Assembly: GCF_900078545.1 (NCBI RefSeq)
Contig: NZ_FLLS01000002.1
Coordinates: 930,001-994,000 of the forward strand
DNA from: Olegusella massiliensis
GTDB lineage: Bacteria > Actinomycetota > Coriobacteriia > Coriobacteriales > Atopobiaceae
Length of the DNA stretch: 64,000 bases
Reading direction: 5' to 3'
Shown: one piece after another, positions 1-7,517 of the stretch
Position numbering within the stretch: the first letter of the stretch is position 1
Layout of the letters: each line of letters opens with the position of its first letter
The notes under the pieces: generated by a model
Seen by the model: only the letters and a program-made list of their open reading frames with translations
What the model was told of the DNA's origin: nothing
Database searches by the model: none
Program-made: the position numbers and the translations under genes

Positions 1-729
1 GCAACGCTTATATTCTTGTCGGGATTTATACTGATAAAACACCGTATAGCACGCCTTTTCATTCCTGCAAGTATCGTCTGTGTGAGTGGGATACTGCTGA
101 TAGCGCAGCAAAGCATTTGGAATATATGCCCCTATATCATTTTTACTTGGTGTCCCATGGTGGTTGCGGCCGTATTCGTGCACTATCCGTGGCTGTCCTC
201 CATTCTAGAAGAGCTATCTCCAGCAAATGGACTATCGTCTGCGCTGCATATCGCATCGGTCTGCCTTGTTTGTTTTGGTGTTGGAGCAGTTTTTGGCTCA
301 ATTGCAGTTGATAAGTATGCAACCTTATTGATAGCAAATTCATACTACTTTGAGTGGCTGGGTGGCCCCACCATCCTAAAGCAGATTTTTTTGTTTTGCT
401 CGGGCATGGGATCGGTGCTGGCGTGCGCCGCAGCCATCTTCTGCTACGTACAGATATCTGGCAGGATTTCGAGCTATGAGCTGAGCGATAAGCTGCCTCA
501 GTCGCTGGACGAGCGGATCCTTTATCTTTTTGCATCTCGAGGACTCAGTGAAATTCAAGCCCAGTCACTACTTGGCGTAATTCGTGGACGCACGACAAGA
601 GAAATTGCCTCTCATCTGGGATATTCCTCTTCTAGTATTAGCGCGGCGCGTTCAAGTGGCTACAAAATTCTTGGTATCTCAAGTAGAGATAAGCTTGTTG
701 ACTTTGTTTCACATGGTTTAGGCATGTAA
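1..729 (+). CDS. Membrane-embedded LuxR-type transcriptional regulator (5' truncated by window)
   Basis: Reading frame 1 is open from the first base, so the gene begins upstream; a TTG at 16 is only an internal codon. The visible 242 residues hold several hydrophobic segments (roughly residues 15-125), then a soluble C-terminal region with a LuxR/GerE-type helix-turn-helix. That region carries the typical 'LSEIQAQSLLGVIRGRTTREIA' style layout of acidic, hydrophobic and HTH positions, ending in 'GYKILGISSRDKLVDFV'. A membrane domain fused to a LuxR HTH is a very common architecture in Coriobacteriia. It probably senses an extracellular or membrane signal and controls the secreted-protein/ABC locus that follows; this is inferred from adjacency. 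A relic of a paralogous gene lies at 1549-1609. Confidence 0.8.
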   Translation, partial: ATLIFLSGFILIKHRIARLFIPASIVCVSGILLIAQQSIWNICPYIIFTWCPMVVAAVFVHYPWLSSILEELSPANGLSSALHIASVCLVCFGVGAVFGSIAVDKYATLLIANSYYFEWLGGPTILKQIFLFCSGMGSVLACAAAIFCYVQISGRISSYELSDKLPQSLDERILYLFASRGLSEIQAQSLLGVIRGRTTREIASHLGYSSSSISAARSSGYKILGISSRDKLVDFVSHGLGM

Positions 730-730
730 A

Positions 731-825
731 CAGCCCATTCTTCCAACTCTGGTACCCCTGTTGACTAGCGCTACACGTGCTATCGCACAACAATCTGCTT
801 AGTACAGGCACCCGGAGACTTTGAA
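731..825 (+). repeat. 95-bp direct repeat, copy A
   Basis: This segment, just after the LuxR stop codon and ahead of the first anchored-protein gene, is repeated almost exactly at 1610-1705. I see one A/G substitution and a one-base T insertion between the copies. Both copies precede a gene start (849 and 1720), so they probably carry the same promoter or regulator site. The shared core includes TTGACT and a CACGTG palindrome. Confidence 0.95.
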
Positions 826-848
826 GAGTTGTTTGAGGGAGAGTCATT

Positions 849-1541
849 GTGGCAAGGATAGCTCAAATCACAAAAAGTGAGAAACGTGCCTTAAAGTTGC
901 TTGTAGCGTTTACCATAGGATCCGTGTTGATATATGGAGCTTGGCTTACCTATCAGTATGCACTTTTAAGACAAGATCACCAAGAGGCCAAGGAATTTGA
1001 ACAGAGTGAAAATAAACGTATGCATGGAGCGATGCATACAACAATTACCCTTGACTCCAAAAAAGATCGAAAAGAGACATCATCAGGTTATTCATATGGG
1101 GTGTGGTATTCATGGTCTGGAACGATGCAAGTTACGGTTGATAAGTATGAATTGTTTGATTCTCCAAAAGATGCAGGTCTTGCCGCTGGAGAGTACGATG
1201 AAATATCGCCTGAGGACAAAACATATGGATTTGCACTTATTACCTTTAGAGTAAAAAATATCGATGCGAAGCCTTTGTATAGCGACGATGGTACATTTCA
1301 TATCAGTACCTTTAATTACAATTTGGGATCGGAAGTAGCCTACTTTAATAACTCAGCTTATACACTTGAACAGCCAGAATACCTTCACTTTAGATTAGAT
1401 CCAGGTGAAGAAAAGACAATGGTTTTAGGGTTTTATCTGGACACCGATCCTTCAGATCAGGCAGCTGAACTTTCCATCGGCTCTGGCGGATCAGATATGT
1501 ACCACCACATCTCCCTGAGCACAGAGAAAGATGACAAGTAA
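849..1541 (+). CDS. Membrane-anchored extracytoplasmic protein, paralog 1
   Basis: The 230-residue protein has a basic N-terminus (MARIAQITKSEKRALK), one hydrophobic segment at about residues 18-38, and a large beta-rich exterior domain of the DUF4352/DUF5027-like kind (family guess from pattern only). Start is GTG with an upstream GAGGGAGAG. It is closely similar over its full length to the protein at 2310-3005, sharing blocks such as DKYE-FDSPKDAGL, GEYDEI and LDPGEEKT. There is no lipobox, so it should be held by its N-terminal helix. It stands in a locus with a secreted small protein and an ABC-2 transporter. A role in binding a ligand, in immunity or as a transporter partner is possible, but nothing in the sequence proves one. 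Confidence 0.8.
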   Translation: MARIAQITKSEKRALKLLVAFTIGSVLIYGAWLTYQYALLRQDHQEAKEFEQSENKRMHGAMHTTITLDSKKDRKETSSGYSYGVWYSWSGTMQVTVDKYELFDSPKDAGLAAGEYDEISPEDKTYGFALITFRVKNIDAKPLYSDDGTFHISTFNYNLGSEVAYFNNSAYTLEQPEYLHFRLDPGEEKTMVLGFYLDTDPSDQAAELSIGSGGSDMYHHISLSTEKDDK

Positions 1542-1548
1542 TGATTTG

Positions 1549-1609
1549 GAGTGGCTGGGTGGTCCCTCCATCTTAAGACACGCTATTTTACGTGGTTGAG
1601 GTTTGTAGT
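1549..1609 (+). pseudogene. Relic of a second LuxR-type regulator gene
   Basis: Bases 1549-1590 match the LuxR gene at about 352-390. Translated in frame from 1550 they read EWLGGPSILRHAI, against EWLGGPTILKQIF in the intact gene, then run into stop codons. The intact gene and this fragment are both followed by the same 95-bp repeat (731 and 1610). This indicates an ancestral tandem duplication of a unit (luxR, spacer, downstream gene) after which most of the second regulator was deleted. No functional product is expected. Confidence 0.7.
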
Positions 1610-1705
1610 CAGCCCGTTCTTCCAACTCTGGTACCCCTGTTGACTAGCGCTACACGTGCTATCGCACAACAATCTGCTTTAGTACAGGCACCCGGAGACT
1701 TTGAA
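1610..1705 (+). repeat. 95-bp direct repeat, copy B
   Basis: Second copy of the repeat at 731-825, placed directly upstream of the small secreted-protein gene. It ends about 15 bases before that gene's start codon, so the gene-specific ribosome binding site (GAGAGGAAG) lies just outside it. Near-identity of the two copies implies a recent duplication or conservation of a regulatory site. Confidence 0.95.
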
Positions 1706-1719
1706 AGAGAGGAAGAAGC

Positions 1720-2241
1720 ATGCAACAAGGTAGAAAGCGCTGTTGTCTGAAATGGGCTGTGGCAGTAGCGGTATTACTCATGTGCGTTCCAGTTAGTCCC
1801 GCGTTCGCACATCCAATCAATGAAGCAACAAGTGATTCTCTTATAGCTCCTTCTGGTTCGAAGAGTCCAATGAGGGCTAACACGAATGATACGAAATATA
1901 ATTTCGTATTTACCCTGTGGGATAAAACTGAGGGAACTCCTGGTCGTCGTAAAGAGGATACCACCCCAACATACGTAAATATAGCAACATTAAATATTGG
2001 TAATGGCAAGGCAAATATGTATGTAGATGGTGGCAAAAGCCAAACGGGATCATGGAAAAACATGACCGTTGGTGGCTATGCACCAGTCCAGGGTACGGGT
2101 AAGTGGTGCATTCACAACAATGTGAAAGAAAAAGGATATAGCTTTGCCAGATTGACCTCTTGGCTCAAGGAAGGCACGGGAGGACGCATATCAGGGTGGT
2201 GGAGTCCCGATAGTATGTACTCATATCCTTCTATGAATTAA
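1720..2241 (+). CDS. Small secreted protein, possible bacteriocin-like or signalling product
   Basis: The 173-residue product has a clear Sec signal peptide: basic residues 4-11, hydrophobic core 12-26 and a likely cleavage after AFA at residue 30. The mature part is about 143 residues, with motifs YNFVFTLWDK, a central GGY..V.GTGKW and a C-terminal ISGWWSPDS. This order of motifs recalls small secreted proteins of the DUF2712 type found beside ABC-2 transporters in Bacillus; that resemblance is from memory and unverified. It has a single mature cysteine (in GKWCIH), so no internal disulfide. It sits between two paralogous anchored proteins and upstream of an ABC transporter, an arrangement common for exported peptides with immunity pumps. 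Start ATG has GAGAGGAAG upstream. Confidence 0.75.
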   Translation: MQQGRKRCCLKWAVAVAVLLMCVPVSPAFAHPINEATSDSLIAPSGSKSPMRANTNDTKYNFVFTLWDKTEGTPGRRKEDTTPTYVNIATLNIGNGKANMYVDGGKSQTGSWKNMTVGGYAPVQGTGKWCIHNNVKEKGYSFARLTSWLKEGTGGRISGWWSPDSMYSYPSMN

Positions 2242-2309
2242 CTAGTAATTCAGCAATAAGGGCATGAATTAAGTTTCCGGGTGTATTTATTTGCTTTAGG
2301 AGAGTTGTA

Positions 2310-3005
2310 ATGGCAAGGGTTGCTCAGATTACAAAAGGTGAGAAGCGTGCCTTAAAGTTACTTGTACTGCTTGCTATAGGATCTGTTTTGGTATACGGAG
2401 CATGGCTTACCTACCAATATGTGCTTGCGATGCAGTCTCAACAAGTGATTAAAGAGTTCAAGCAGAAAAATGAAAAGCATATGCACGGAGCGATGCATAC
2501 AGCATTGATGTTAGATTCCACAAAGCACTCAATTGTCACTCCAGACGGTTTGTCTTTTGGTGTGGATTACGACTGGTCGGGCGTCATGCAGATAACAGTT
2601 GATAAGTACGAAGTGTTTGATTCTCCAAAAGATGCAGGTCTTACAGTTGGAGAGTACGATGAAATTCCGAGCAAGTTTAAGACATACGGATTTGCACTTA
2701 TCACCTTTAGGCTAAAAAATATCGATGCGAAGTCTCTTGAGGGTAGTAATGACGGCACATTTAATATAGACACATTTCACTACAATTTGTCATCTGGCGC
2801 CTCTTATTTTAATAGTTCTGCTTATCCGCAAAGCAATCAATACTATTACCGCTACAAGTTAGATCCAGGTGAAGAAAAGACAGTAGTCCTAGGGTTTTAT
2901 CTGGACTCCGATCCTTCGGACCAGTCTCCCGAGCTCTCTATTGGTAATGGGTCGCATATGCACTACCACATTCCTCTAAGCACAGAAAAGGATGACAAGC
3001 AATGA
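2310..3005 (+). CDS. Membrane-anchored extracytoplasmic protein, paralog 2
   Basis: The 231-residue protein is the duplicate of that at 849-1541: same basic N-terminus (MARVAQITKGEKRALK), one membrane segment at about 18-38, and the same exterior domain with DSPKDAGL, GEYDEI and LDPGEEKT blocks. It starts with ATG after TTTAGGAGAG, whereas its twin uses GTG. Its stop overlaps the next gene's start by four bases (ATGA at 3002-3005), so it is translationally coupled to the ABC permease. That coupling suggests this copy works with the transporter, for example as an exterior substrate-sensing or immunity subunit. Function unknown. Confidence 0.8.
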   Translation: MARVAQITKGEKRALKLLVLLAIGSVLVYGAWLTYQYVLAMQSQQVIKEFKQKNEKHMHGAMHTALMLDSTKHSIVTPDGLSFGVDYDWSGVMQITVDKYEVFDSPKDAGLTVGEYDEIPSKFKTYGFALITFRLKNIDAKSLEGSNDGTFNIDTFHYNLSSGASYFNSSAYPQSNQYYYRYKLDPGEEKTVVLGFYLDSDPSDQSPELSIGNGSHMHYHIPLSTEKDDKQ

Positions 3006-3859
3006 TTCGCTTGCTAAAAATGGAGTTATCACGCGCTTTTCGCAATAGACTATACTATGCCGTTCTTGCGGTAGGCATTGTCTTGGCTCTGTTAAGTGCG
3101 GCTTATGGTATTCAAACGCATTTTGAGATGCTCCCAAAAGAGCTCTCTCCAACTAGTTGGGGACCAACGGGCTGGGATAGCTGCTATGTCTTTTGGATGT
3201 CAGTACATGATGTAGTTCCATTTGAAGGTTTGTTTTATCAGTTGGTGCTCCTGCTGGCAGCAATTCCTTATGCCTGCTCAATGCGTCAAGAACTTGAATT
3301 TGGGTACGCAAACCAAGTATTCTCGCGCGTATGTCGCGGAAAATATTTTGTTGCAAAGTATATTGCTACCTTTATTTCGGGCGGTCTTGTTGCCCTCATT
3401 CCGTCTACGGTTAATCTGGTGACACTTGCTTGCTTTGTGCCAGCATATCTTCCCTCAATTGAAAATGTTCTCAATATTGGTGTATATACCTCAGCTCTTT
3501 GGTCAGAGGTTTTCTATACGAATCCGCTGCTTTATTGTGTACTTTATTCGGCCCTTGCATTTTTTGTGTGTGGCTTGTGGGCTGTTTCAGTGCTCGGCTT
3601 GTCTCTTCTTATTCGCAATCGTGTCGCGCTCATTTCAGGCACATATCTCGCAGCCATTCTTTCCGATTTTATTTCCGATCGCTTTCATCTTATAGTTGGT
3701 GACGTACTTTATCCCGAGTTTGGATTGCCGCAACTTATTCGGGCAATGGAAGAAACAATAGGTACGCATAGCCTTATTGTAATTGGTATTTGGATGCTGG
3801 TCCTACTCGTTTTATCGATTATTCCGCCCATGGCGAGACTGGGGGGAGACGTATTATGA
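3002..3859 (+). CDS. ABC-2 type transporter permease subunit 1
   Basis: The 285-residue protein is almost wholly membrane-embedded, with about six hydrophobic helices (around 17-35, 78-95, 120-145, 178-200, 205-230 and 255-275) and a short cytoplasmic N-terminus MIRLLKMELSRAF typical of ABC-2 permeases of peptide or bacteriocin-resistance exporters. It overlaps the preceding anchored protein and the following permease by four bases each (ATGA), so the three are translationally coupled. With the second permease and the ATPase at 4703 it should form a complete heteromeric exporter. Substrate unknown; the neighbouring secreted protein is the natural candidate. Confidence 0.85.
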   Translation: MIRLLKMELSRAFRNRLYYAVLAVGIVLALLSAAYGIQTHFEMLPKELSPTSWGPTGWDSCYVFWMSVHDVVPFEGLFYQLVLLLAAIPYACSMRQELEFGYANQVFSRVCRGKYFVAKYIATFISGGLVALIPSTVNLVTLACFVPAYLPSIENVLNIGVYTSALWSEVFYTNPLLYCVLYSALAFFVCGLWAVSVLGLSLLIRNRVALISGTYLAAILSDFISDRFHLIVGDVLYPEFGLPQLIRAMEETIGTHSLIVIGIWMLVLLVLSIIPPMARLGGDVL

Positions 3860-4701
3860 GCAGGTTTTTTAAATTCTTTATGCTAGATATTAGGGAGGGT
3901 TGGCGCCGCTCGTTTGCATGGTGGTTAGTTGCAGCAGGGGTTTTTCTTATTCTTCCGGTTGCATTTTATTTAAGCACACTAAATCTACGAGCAGAAGGCA
4001 TAGCAGCTCAATTTACCTTAGGAGATTACTATTTTAATCTTACTGCGGGTGGGCTTGCCTACGATCCGACAAGCTCAACACCATTTACGCTGCCTATCAG
4101 CTGGTTTGCCCCCATTCTCTTATTAGCATACATCACCTTGTGGTATCCCTATCATGATTTGATGGGTTCAGGTAAAACAATGATGATTGCAAGTGGTTCG
4201 CGTTGGTCGTGGTGGCTTGCAAAGTGTGCGTGGATAATCGTATACGTTTGCATTTATTGTCTCATCGGATTCATATTGACAACAGGTTTCGCACTTATTG
4301 TTGGCTGCAATCATTCTTTTATTGCGACAGATACATCAGCTTTATTACTTAGATTTGTGAGCGTAATCAATTTCGATGTTACCAGCTACCATATTTTATC
4401 TTTTTTACGAATTGTACCTTTAGTGCTCTGTGCACTCTGCATGCTGCAACTTGCCATCTCGCTGCTTTTCCGTCCGCTGTGGGGCTATGTAGTAACGATT
4501 AGCATTCTTTTTGTGTCAGCCTTTTCGGGAAATCATTTTTTGCTGGGCAATTCTTTGATGGCAATTCGGAGCACTGTATATGTTGCAGATGGCGTATCAC
4601 CCCTATGGAGCACCTGCCTTGGATTGATAGTGATAGTGGCCTCTGTGGTTATAGGGGGCCATTTCCTTACAAAGACAGACATCCTCGAGAAAGAAGCTTG
4701 A
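3856..4701 (+). CDS. ABC-2 type transporter permease subunit 2
   Basis: Start ATG at 3856 overlaps the previous stop (ATGA); an in-frame ATG further upstream at 3790 lies inside the previous gene and is not preferred. The 281-residue product begins MSRFFKFFMLDIREGWRRSF and carries about six hydrophobic segments. It is not obviously a copy of the first permease. It should pair with it and with the ATPase encoded one base after its stop codon. It probably exports, or removes from the membrane, a peptide-like substrate. Confidence 0.85.
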   Translation: MSRFFKFFMLDIREGWRRSFAWWLVAAGVFLILPVAFYLSTLNLRAEGIAAQFTLGDYYFNLTAGGLAYDPTSSTPFTLPISWFAPILLLAYITLWYPYHDLMGSGKTMMIASGSRWSWWLAKCAWIIVYVCIYCLIGFILTTGFALIVGCNHSFIATDTSALLLRFVSVINFDVTSYHILSFLRIVPLVLCALCMLQLAISLLFRPLWGYVVTISILFVSAFSGNHFLLGNSLMAIRSTVYVADGVSPLWSTCLGLIVIVASVVIGGHFLTKTDILEKEA

Positions 4702-4702
4702 T

Positions 4703-5383
4703 ATGTCAGTAGAAATTAAAGAATTGAATAAATCAATTCGTGGTATAGACATCCTTAAAGACATTACTATGAGCTTTCCTTCTGGATATGTAACAGGACT
4801 TTCTGGAGTCAATGGCTCAGGCAAAACCATGCTTATGCGAGCAGTGGCAGGACTTATACGCCCCAACTCAGGAACGATAGATATTGATGGAAAACGCCTC
4901 TGGCGTGATATATCCTTTCCTCCAAGCGTGGGTGTACTTATTGAAAACCCAGCATTTCTCAATGACCGCACAGGTCTAGAAAACCTACGTATCCTCGCCT
5001 CTATTAAGGACTTGCTACAAGAAGACGATCTGCGATGCGTTATTAAAGAGGTGGGTCTTGACCCAGATGATAAGCGTAAGTTTCGCAAATACTCCTTGGG
5101 TATGAAACAGCGCCTAGGTATTGCTGCCGCAATAATGGAGCGCCCAGATCTCCTCTTGTTAGATGAGCCTACCAATGCGCTAGATTCTGATGGTGTGGCT
5201 ATGTTCAAACGCATAGTCGCCCGTGAACGTGAGCGTGGTGCAAGCTGTGTCATCTCTTGTCACGATGCATCAATACTGCGTGAGCTCTCCGATCAAATCT
5301 ACTACCTTGCAGAAGGCCATATTGATGGCTATGAAAAGCTTGAGTCTGCATCTGATTTAGAGAAAGATGCCCACCATGCATAA
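4703..5383 (+). CDS. ABC transporter ATP-binding protein (BcrA-like)
   Basis: The 226-residue ATPase has Walker A GVNGSGKT (residues 35-42), a signature-like YSLGMKQRLG, and Walker B LLLLDEPTNALD, all intact. The signature is SLGMKQ rather than LSGGQ, which is usual for BcrA/lantibiotic-immunity type ATPases paired with ABC-2 permeases. It starts immediately after the second permease. Its C-terminus overlaps the next gene by 17 bases. It energises the transporter encoded by 3002-4701. Confidence 0.93.
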   Translation: MSVEIKELNKSIRGIDILKDITMSFPSGYVTGLSGVNGSGKTMLMRAVAGLIRPNSGTIDIDGKRLWRDISFPPSVGVLIENPAFLNDRTGLENLRILASIKDLLQEDDLRCVIKEVGLDPDDKRKFRKYSLGMKQRLGIAAAIMERPDLLLLDEPTNALDSDGVAMFKRIVARERERGASCVISCHDASILRELSDQIYYLAEGHIDGYEKLESASDLEKDAHHA

Positions 5384-6020
5384 GAAAAAACACTATCTCA
5401 TCGTTGCTGTAACACTTATAGCCTGCGCTTTGATAGGCATACGTATCTGGTGGGTTAATGCCACACGTATTGAGACTCCAGAGCAAACGTTTTCGATGAA
5501 TGAAGAAGTAAAACTAAACGGAGCCTTTATTGATGATATTAGTGAGGATACGAAAGACTATTCTCTCACCGTAAAAAGTGCTCAAATAATGTCAGCAAAT
5601 GAATATCTCAAACGCTACGCACGCGATGGCGTGACAAGTGTTGAAGGTGGAGACGTACCCAATACAAGAGTTGTACTTGAGGTGGAGTTTAAAAATTCTG
5701 GGAAAAAAGATGGTGGTGGCTTTAATTGTGTTTCTGCATGGGTAATAGGGAAACCTAATAAAAATACCTTTTATCGTACTGATTCTGAGCTTTGGGAGCA
5801 CAGAGAAACTAAACTGGCGGGTACCATGTATGTGGGAGTTGGCATAAAAGGTGGCACTACATATACAACGTATTTACCTTTTTATATTCTTGATGATTCA
5901 CCAGAGTTTTTTAAGCCGAATCCAGCAACAGGCTCAGAGTATGCAGTAATTAAAGAAAAGGAATTTTACTATCTTTTGGCAACAAAACCCCAGCGCATGG
6001 TTGTTGATATACATGTCTAG
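5367..6020 (+). CDS. Membrane-anchored extracytoplasmic protein, third type
   Basis: The 217-residue protein has a short basic N-terminus, one hydrophobic helix at about residues 9-27 and a beta-rich exterior domain containing VVLEVEFKNSG and LPFYILDDSP. ATG at 5367 or 5376 could be the start. It overlaps the ATPase gene, so it belongs to the same transcript. Overall plan (single anchor plus an Ig-like domain with an 'LITF-VKN' type strand) matches the two paralogs at 849 and 2310, but similarity is weak. It may be a distant third member of the family. Function unknown; partner or immunity role is inferred from position. Confidence 0.75.
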   Translation: MPTMHKKKHYLIVAVTLIACALIGIRIWWVNATRIETPEQTFSMNEEVKLNGAFIDDISEDTKDYSLTVKSAQIMSANEYLKRYARDGVTSVEGGDVPNTRVVLEVEFKNSGKKDGGGFNCVSAWVIGKPNKNTFYRTDSELWEHRETKLAGTMYVGVGIKGGTTYTTYLPFYILDDSPEFFKPNPATGSEYAVIKEKEFYYLLATKPQRMVVDIHV

Positions 6021-6115
6021 GTAAATATTAAGAAGCGCTATATCACCCTTTTTCTGTATCTAAAAGGAGACGGCATAAACTTAGTAAATCGCTTGTCGTG
6101 TCACTTTATATGCTC

Positions 6116-6149
6116 AAAGCCAATCCACCTTGGAGTGAATTGGCTTTTT
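6116..6149 (+). terminator. Rho-independent terminator of the secreted-protein/ABC locus
   Basis: AAAGCCAAT pairs with ATTGGCTTT around a short loop and is followed by a T-run. It lies between the convergent anchored-protein and thioredoxin genes and could serve both. Confidence 0.8.
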
Positions 6150-6192
6150 GTTTGTACTGCCTAATGACTGAATTGGATATCTGCACGAACCC

Positions 6193-6510
6193 TTAGAGGC
6201 TGGCCTCAATTTGGCTGATAAGGGAAGACTTTGGCATGGAACCAACAAACTGCTGGACCACCTCGCCACCCTTAAAGAGAATTAGTGTGGGGATAGAGAC
6301 AATGCCGAACTGCTGAGCAAGCGCAGGCTCTTCGTCAACGTTGCACTTATACACATTGAGTTTATCGGCCATCTCGTCGGAAACCTGCTCGACAACAGGA
6401 CCCATTGCGCGGCAGGGGCCACACCAAGATGCCCAAAAGTCTACAAGGACGGGTTTGTCGCTGGACTTAATATCGTTAAAGTTGCTAGTAGTGAGCTGCT
6501 TGCTTGCCAT
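6193..6510 (-). CDS. trxA: Thioredoxin
   Basis: The 105-residue protein is a normal-length thioredoxin with active site WCGPC at residues 29-33 and the cis-proline motif SIPT near residue 75. It reduces disulfides of cytoplasmic proteins using electrons from thioredoxin reductase. The start was placed at the ATG at 6510 because GAGGAAC precedes it by six bases; a 20-residue upstream extension in frame has no family support. It is transcribed alone, converging on the ABC locus. Confidence 0.97.
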   Translation of the reverse strand: MASKQLTTSNFNDIKSSDKPVLVDFWASWCGPCRAMGPVVEQVSDEMADKLNVYKCNVDEEPALAQQFGIVSIPTLILFKGGEVVQQFVGSMPKSSLISQIEASL

Positions 6511-6666
6511 GATTAGTTCCTCTCGTGAAAGCGCCGCATACCATACGGGATGCGCCAGTTTTAAGCGCACTTATTTCCTTGCTTTGACGTATACCCAATT
6601 TCTTACGTTGCTATCGCTCATGTAGAATTGTCTGTGAAGAATACGGAGGAAAGGCGGCGGACGTTC

Positions 6667-7221
6667 GTGGTTGTCAGTCAATCGAACCGACGTAAGGCAT
6701 ATCTTGCCAAGACGCAAGCGGAACTTGCATCGCTTGCAGAGCGTGGCGTGGTGATGAGCGGCAATGCTTTTTCATCGTTATTGCTGGTGAAAGGTGACCT
6801 ATCACCTGAGGAACGTGCGGGTGGCGATCTGCTAGCGGGCGCCGATGGCAGGGCGTTGCGACAGGCGTTTGCGGCGCTGGGTTATGCGCCCGAAAATTGG
6901 ACTGCGCTATCTGTGCTGCGCGCAGATGGCAGTGTTATGCAGCTAGAGCTTTTTTGTGAGGCAGTGGCGGCGCTGGGGCCTACAACGCTGGTCGTGCTTG
7001 ATGAAGTTGCAGCAGATGTTGTGCGTTCTGCTTATGTGAATCAGCTGGTAGAAGTTGAAGAGTTGGACGCGGCGCTGCTCAAGGCTGGCCTTGTTGTGCG
7101 CGTGTTGGGCATGCGGGTGTTAAACCTAGGCGATTTTGCGAAGTCGCTGGAAGATCCACAACGCAAACAGTGGGCGTGGGCCTGCCTTAAGCGCATTCCG
7201 CCATTGGGCGAACCATATTAG
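6667..7221 (+). CDS. Conserved hypothetical protein
   Basis: I do not recognise the family with certainty. The frame is open from a TTG at 6628, but GTG at 6667 follows a GGAGGAAAGG and gives a 184-residue product starting VVSQSNRRKAYL. It is rich in Ala and Leu, with blocks GDLSPEERAGGDLLAG, ALRQAFAALGY and TTLVVLDEVAADVV. The pattern of a short 'ADG.ALR.A...LGY' segment followed by a strand ending in D-E suggests an alpha/beta fold, loosely like uracil-DNA-glycosylase-fold proteins; this is speculative. It is divergent from trxA and precedes pgi. GC content is higher than in the left-edge locus. Confidence 0.6.
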   Translation: MVVSQSNRRKAYLAKTQAELASLAERGVVMSGNAFSSLLLVKGDLSPEERAGGDLLAGADGRALRQAFAALGYAPENWTALSVLRADGSVMQLELFCEAVAALGPTTLVVLDEVAADVVRSAYVNQLVEVEELDAALLKAGLVVRVLGMRVLNLGDFAKSLEDPQRKQWAWACLKRIPPLGEPY

Positions 7222-7517
7222 GCATGGCGTCATGTGGCATAACGCTGCTGGCCGTAACACCACTGGGCATAGCGTCACGCGGCACAACGCCACGCGGGCG
7301 TGAATGCGACTTTTCTAAGCTAGTTCATTGGGGTAGCCCCGACTCAACCGAATTGCTTCAGTGTTTGAATCTTAAACTCTGTTGCATAATTCTGTTTGCA
7401 TAAGATTCTCCGACAACTGGGATGCTCAGGTCACAAATTGGCTAATACGGTGGTAGGCTATGCATAGGTAGCACTGTATACCGTAGGCAGATCCTGCGGC
7501 AGGAAAAAGGAGTAGCT
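7221..7517. other. Spacer with a degenerate 45-bp-period repeat ahead of pgi
   Basis: This 297-base gap has no gene. Its first 80 bases contain two imperfect copies of a GC-rich unit, starting GGCATGGCGTCA at 7221 and GGCATAGCGTCA at 7266, alike over about 30 bases. The rest is AT-richer and must contain the pgi promoter, though I cannot assign -35/-10 boxes confidently. A strong AAAAAGGAG ribosome binding site lies at about 7505-7513. Confidence 0.5.
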
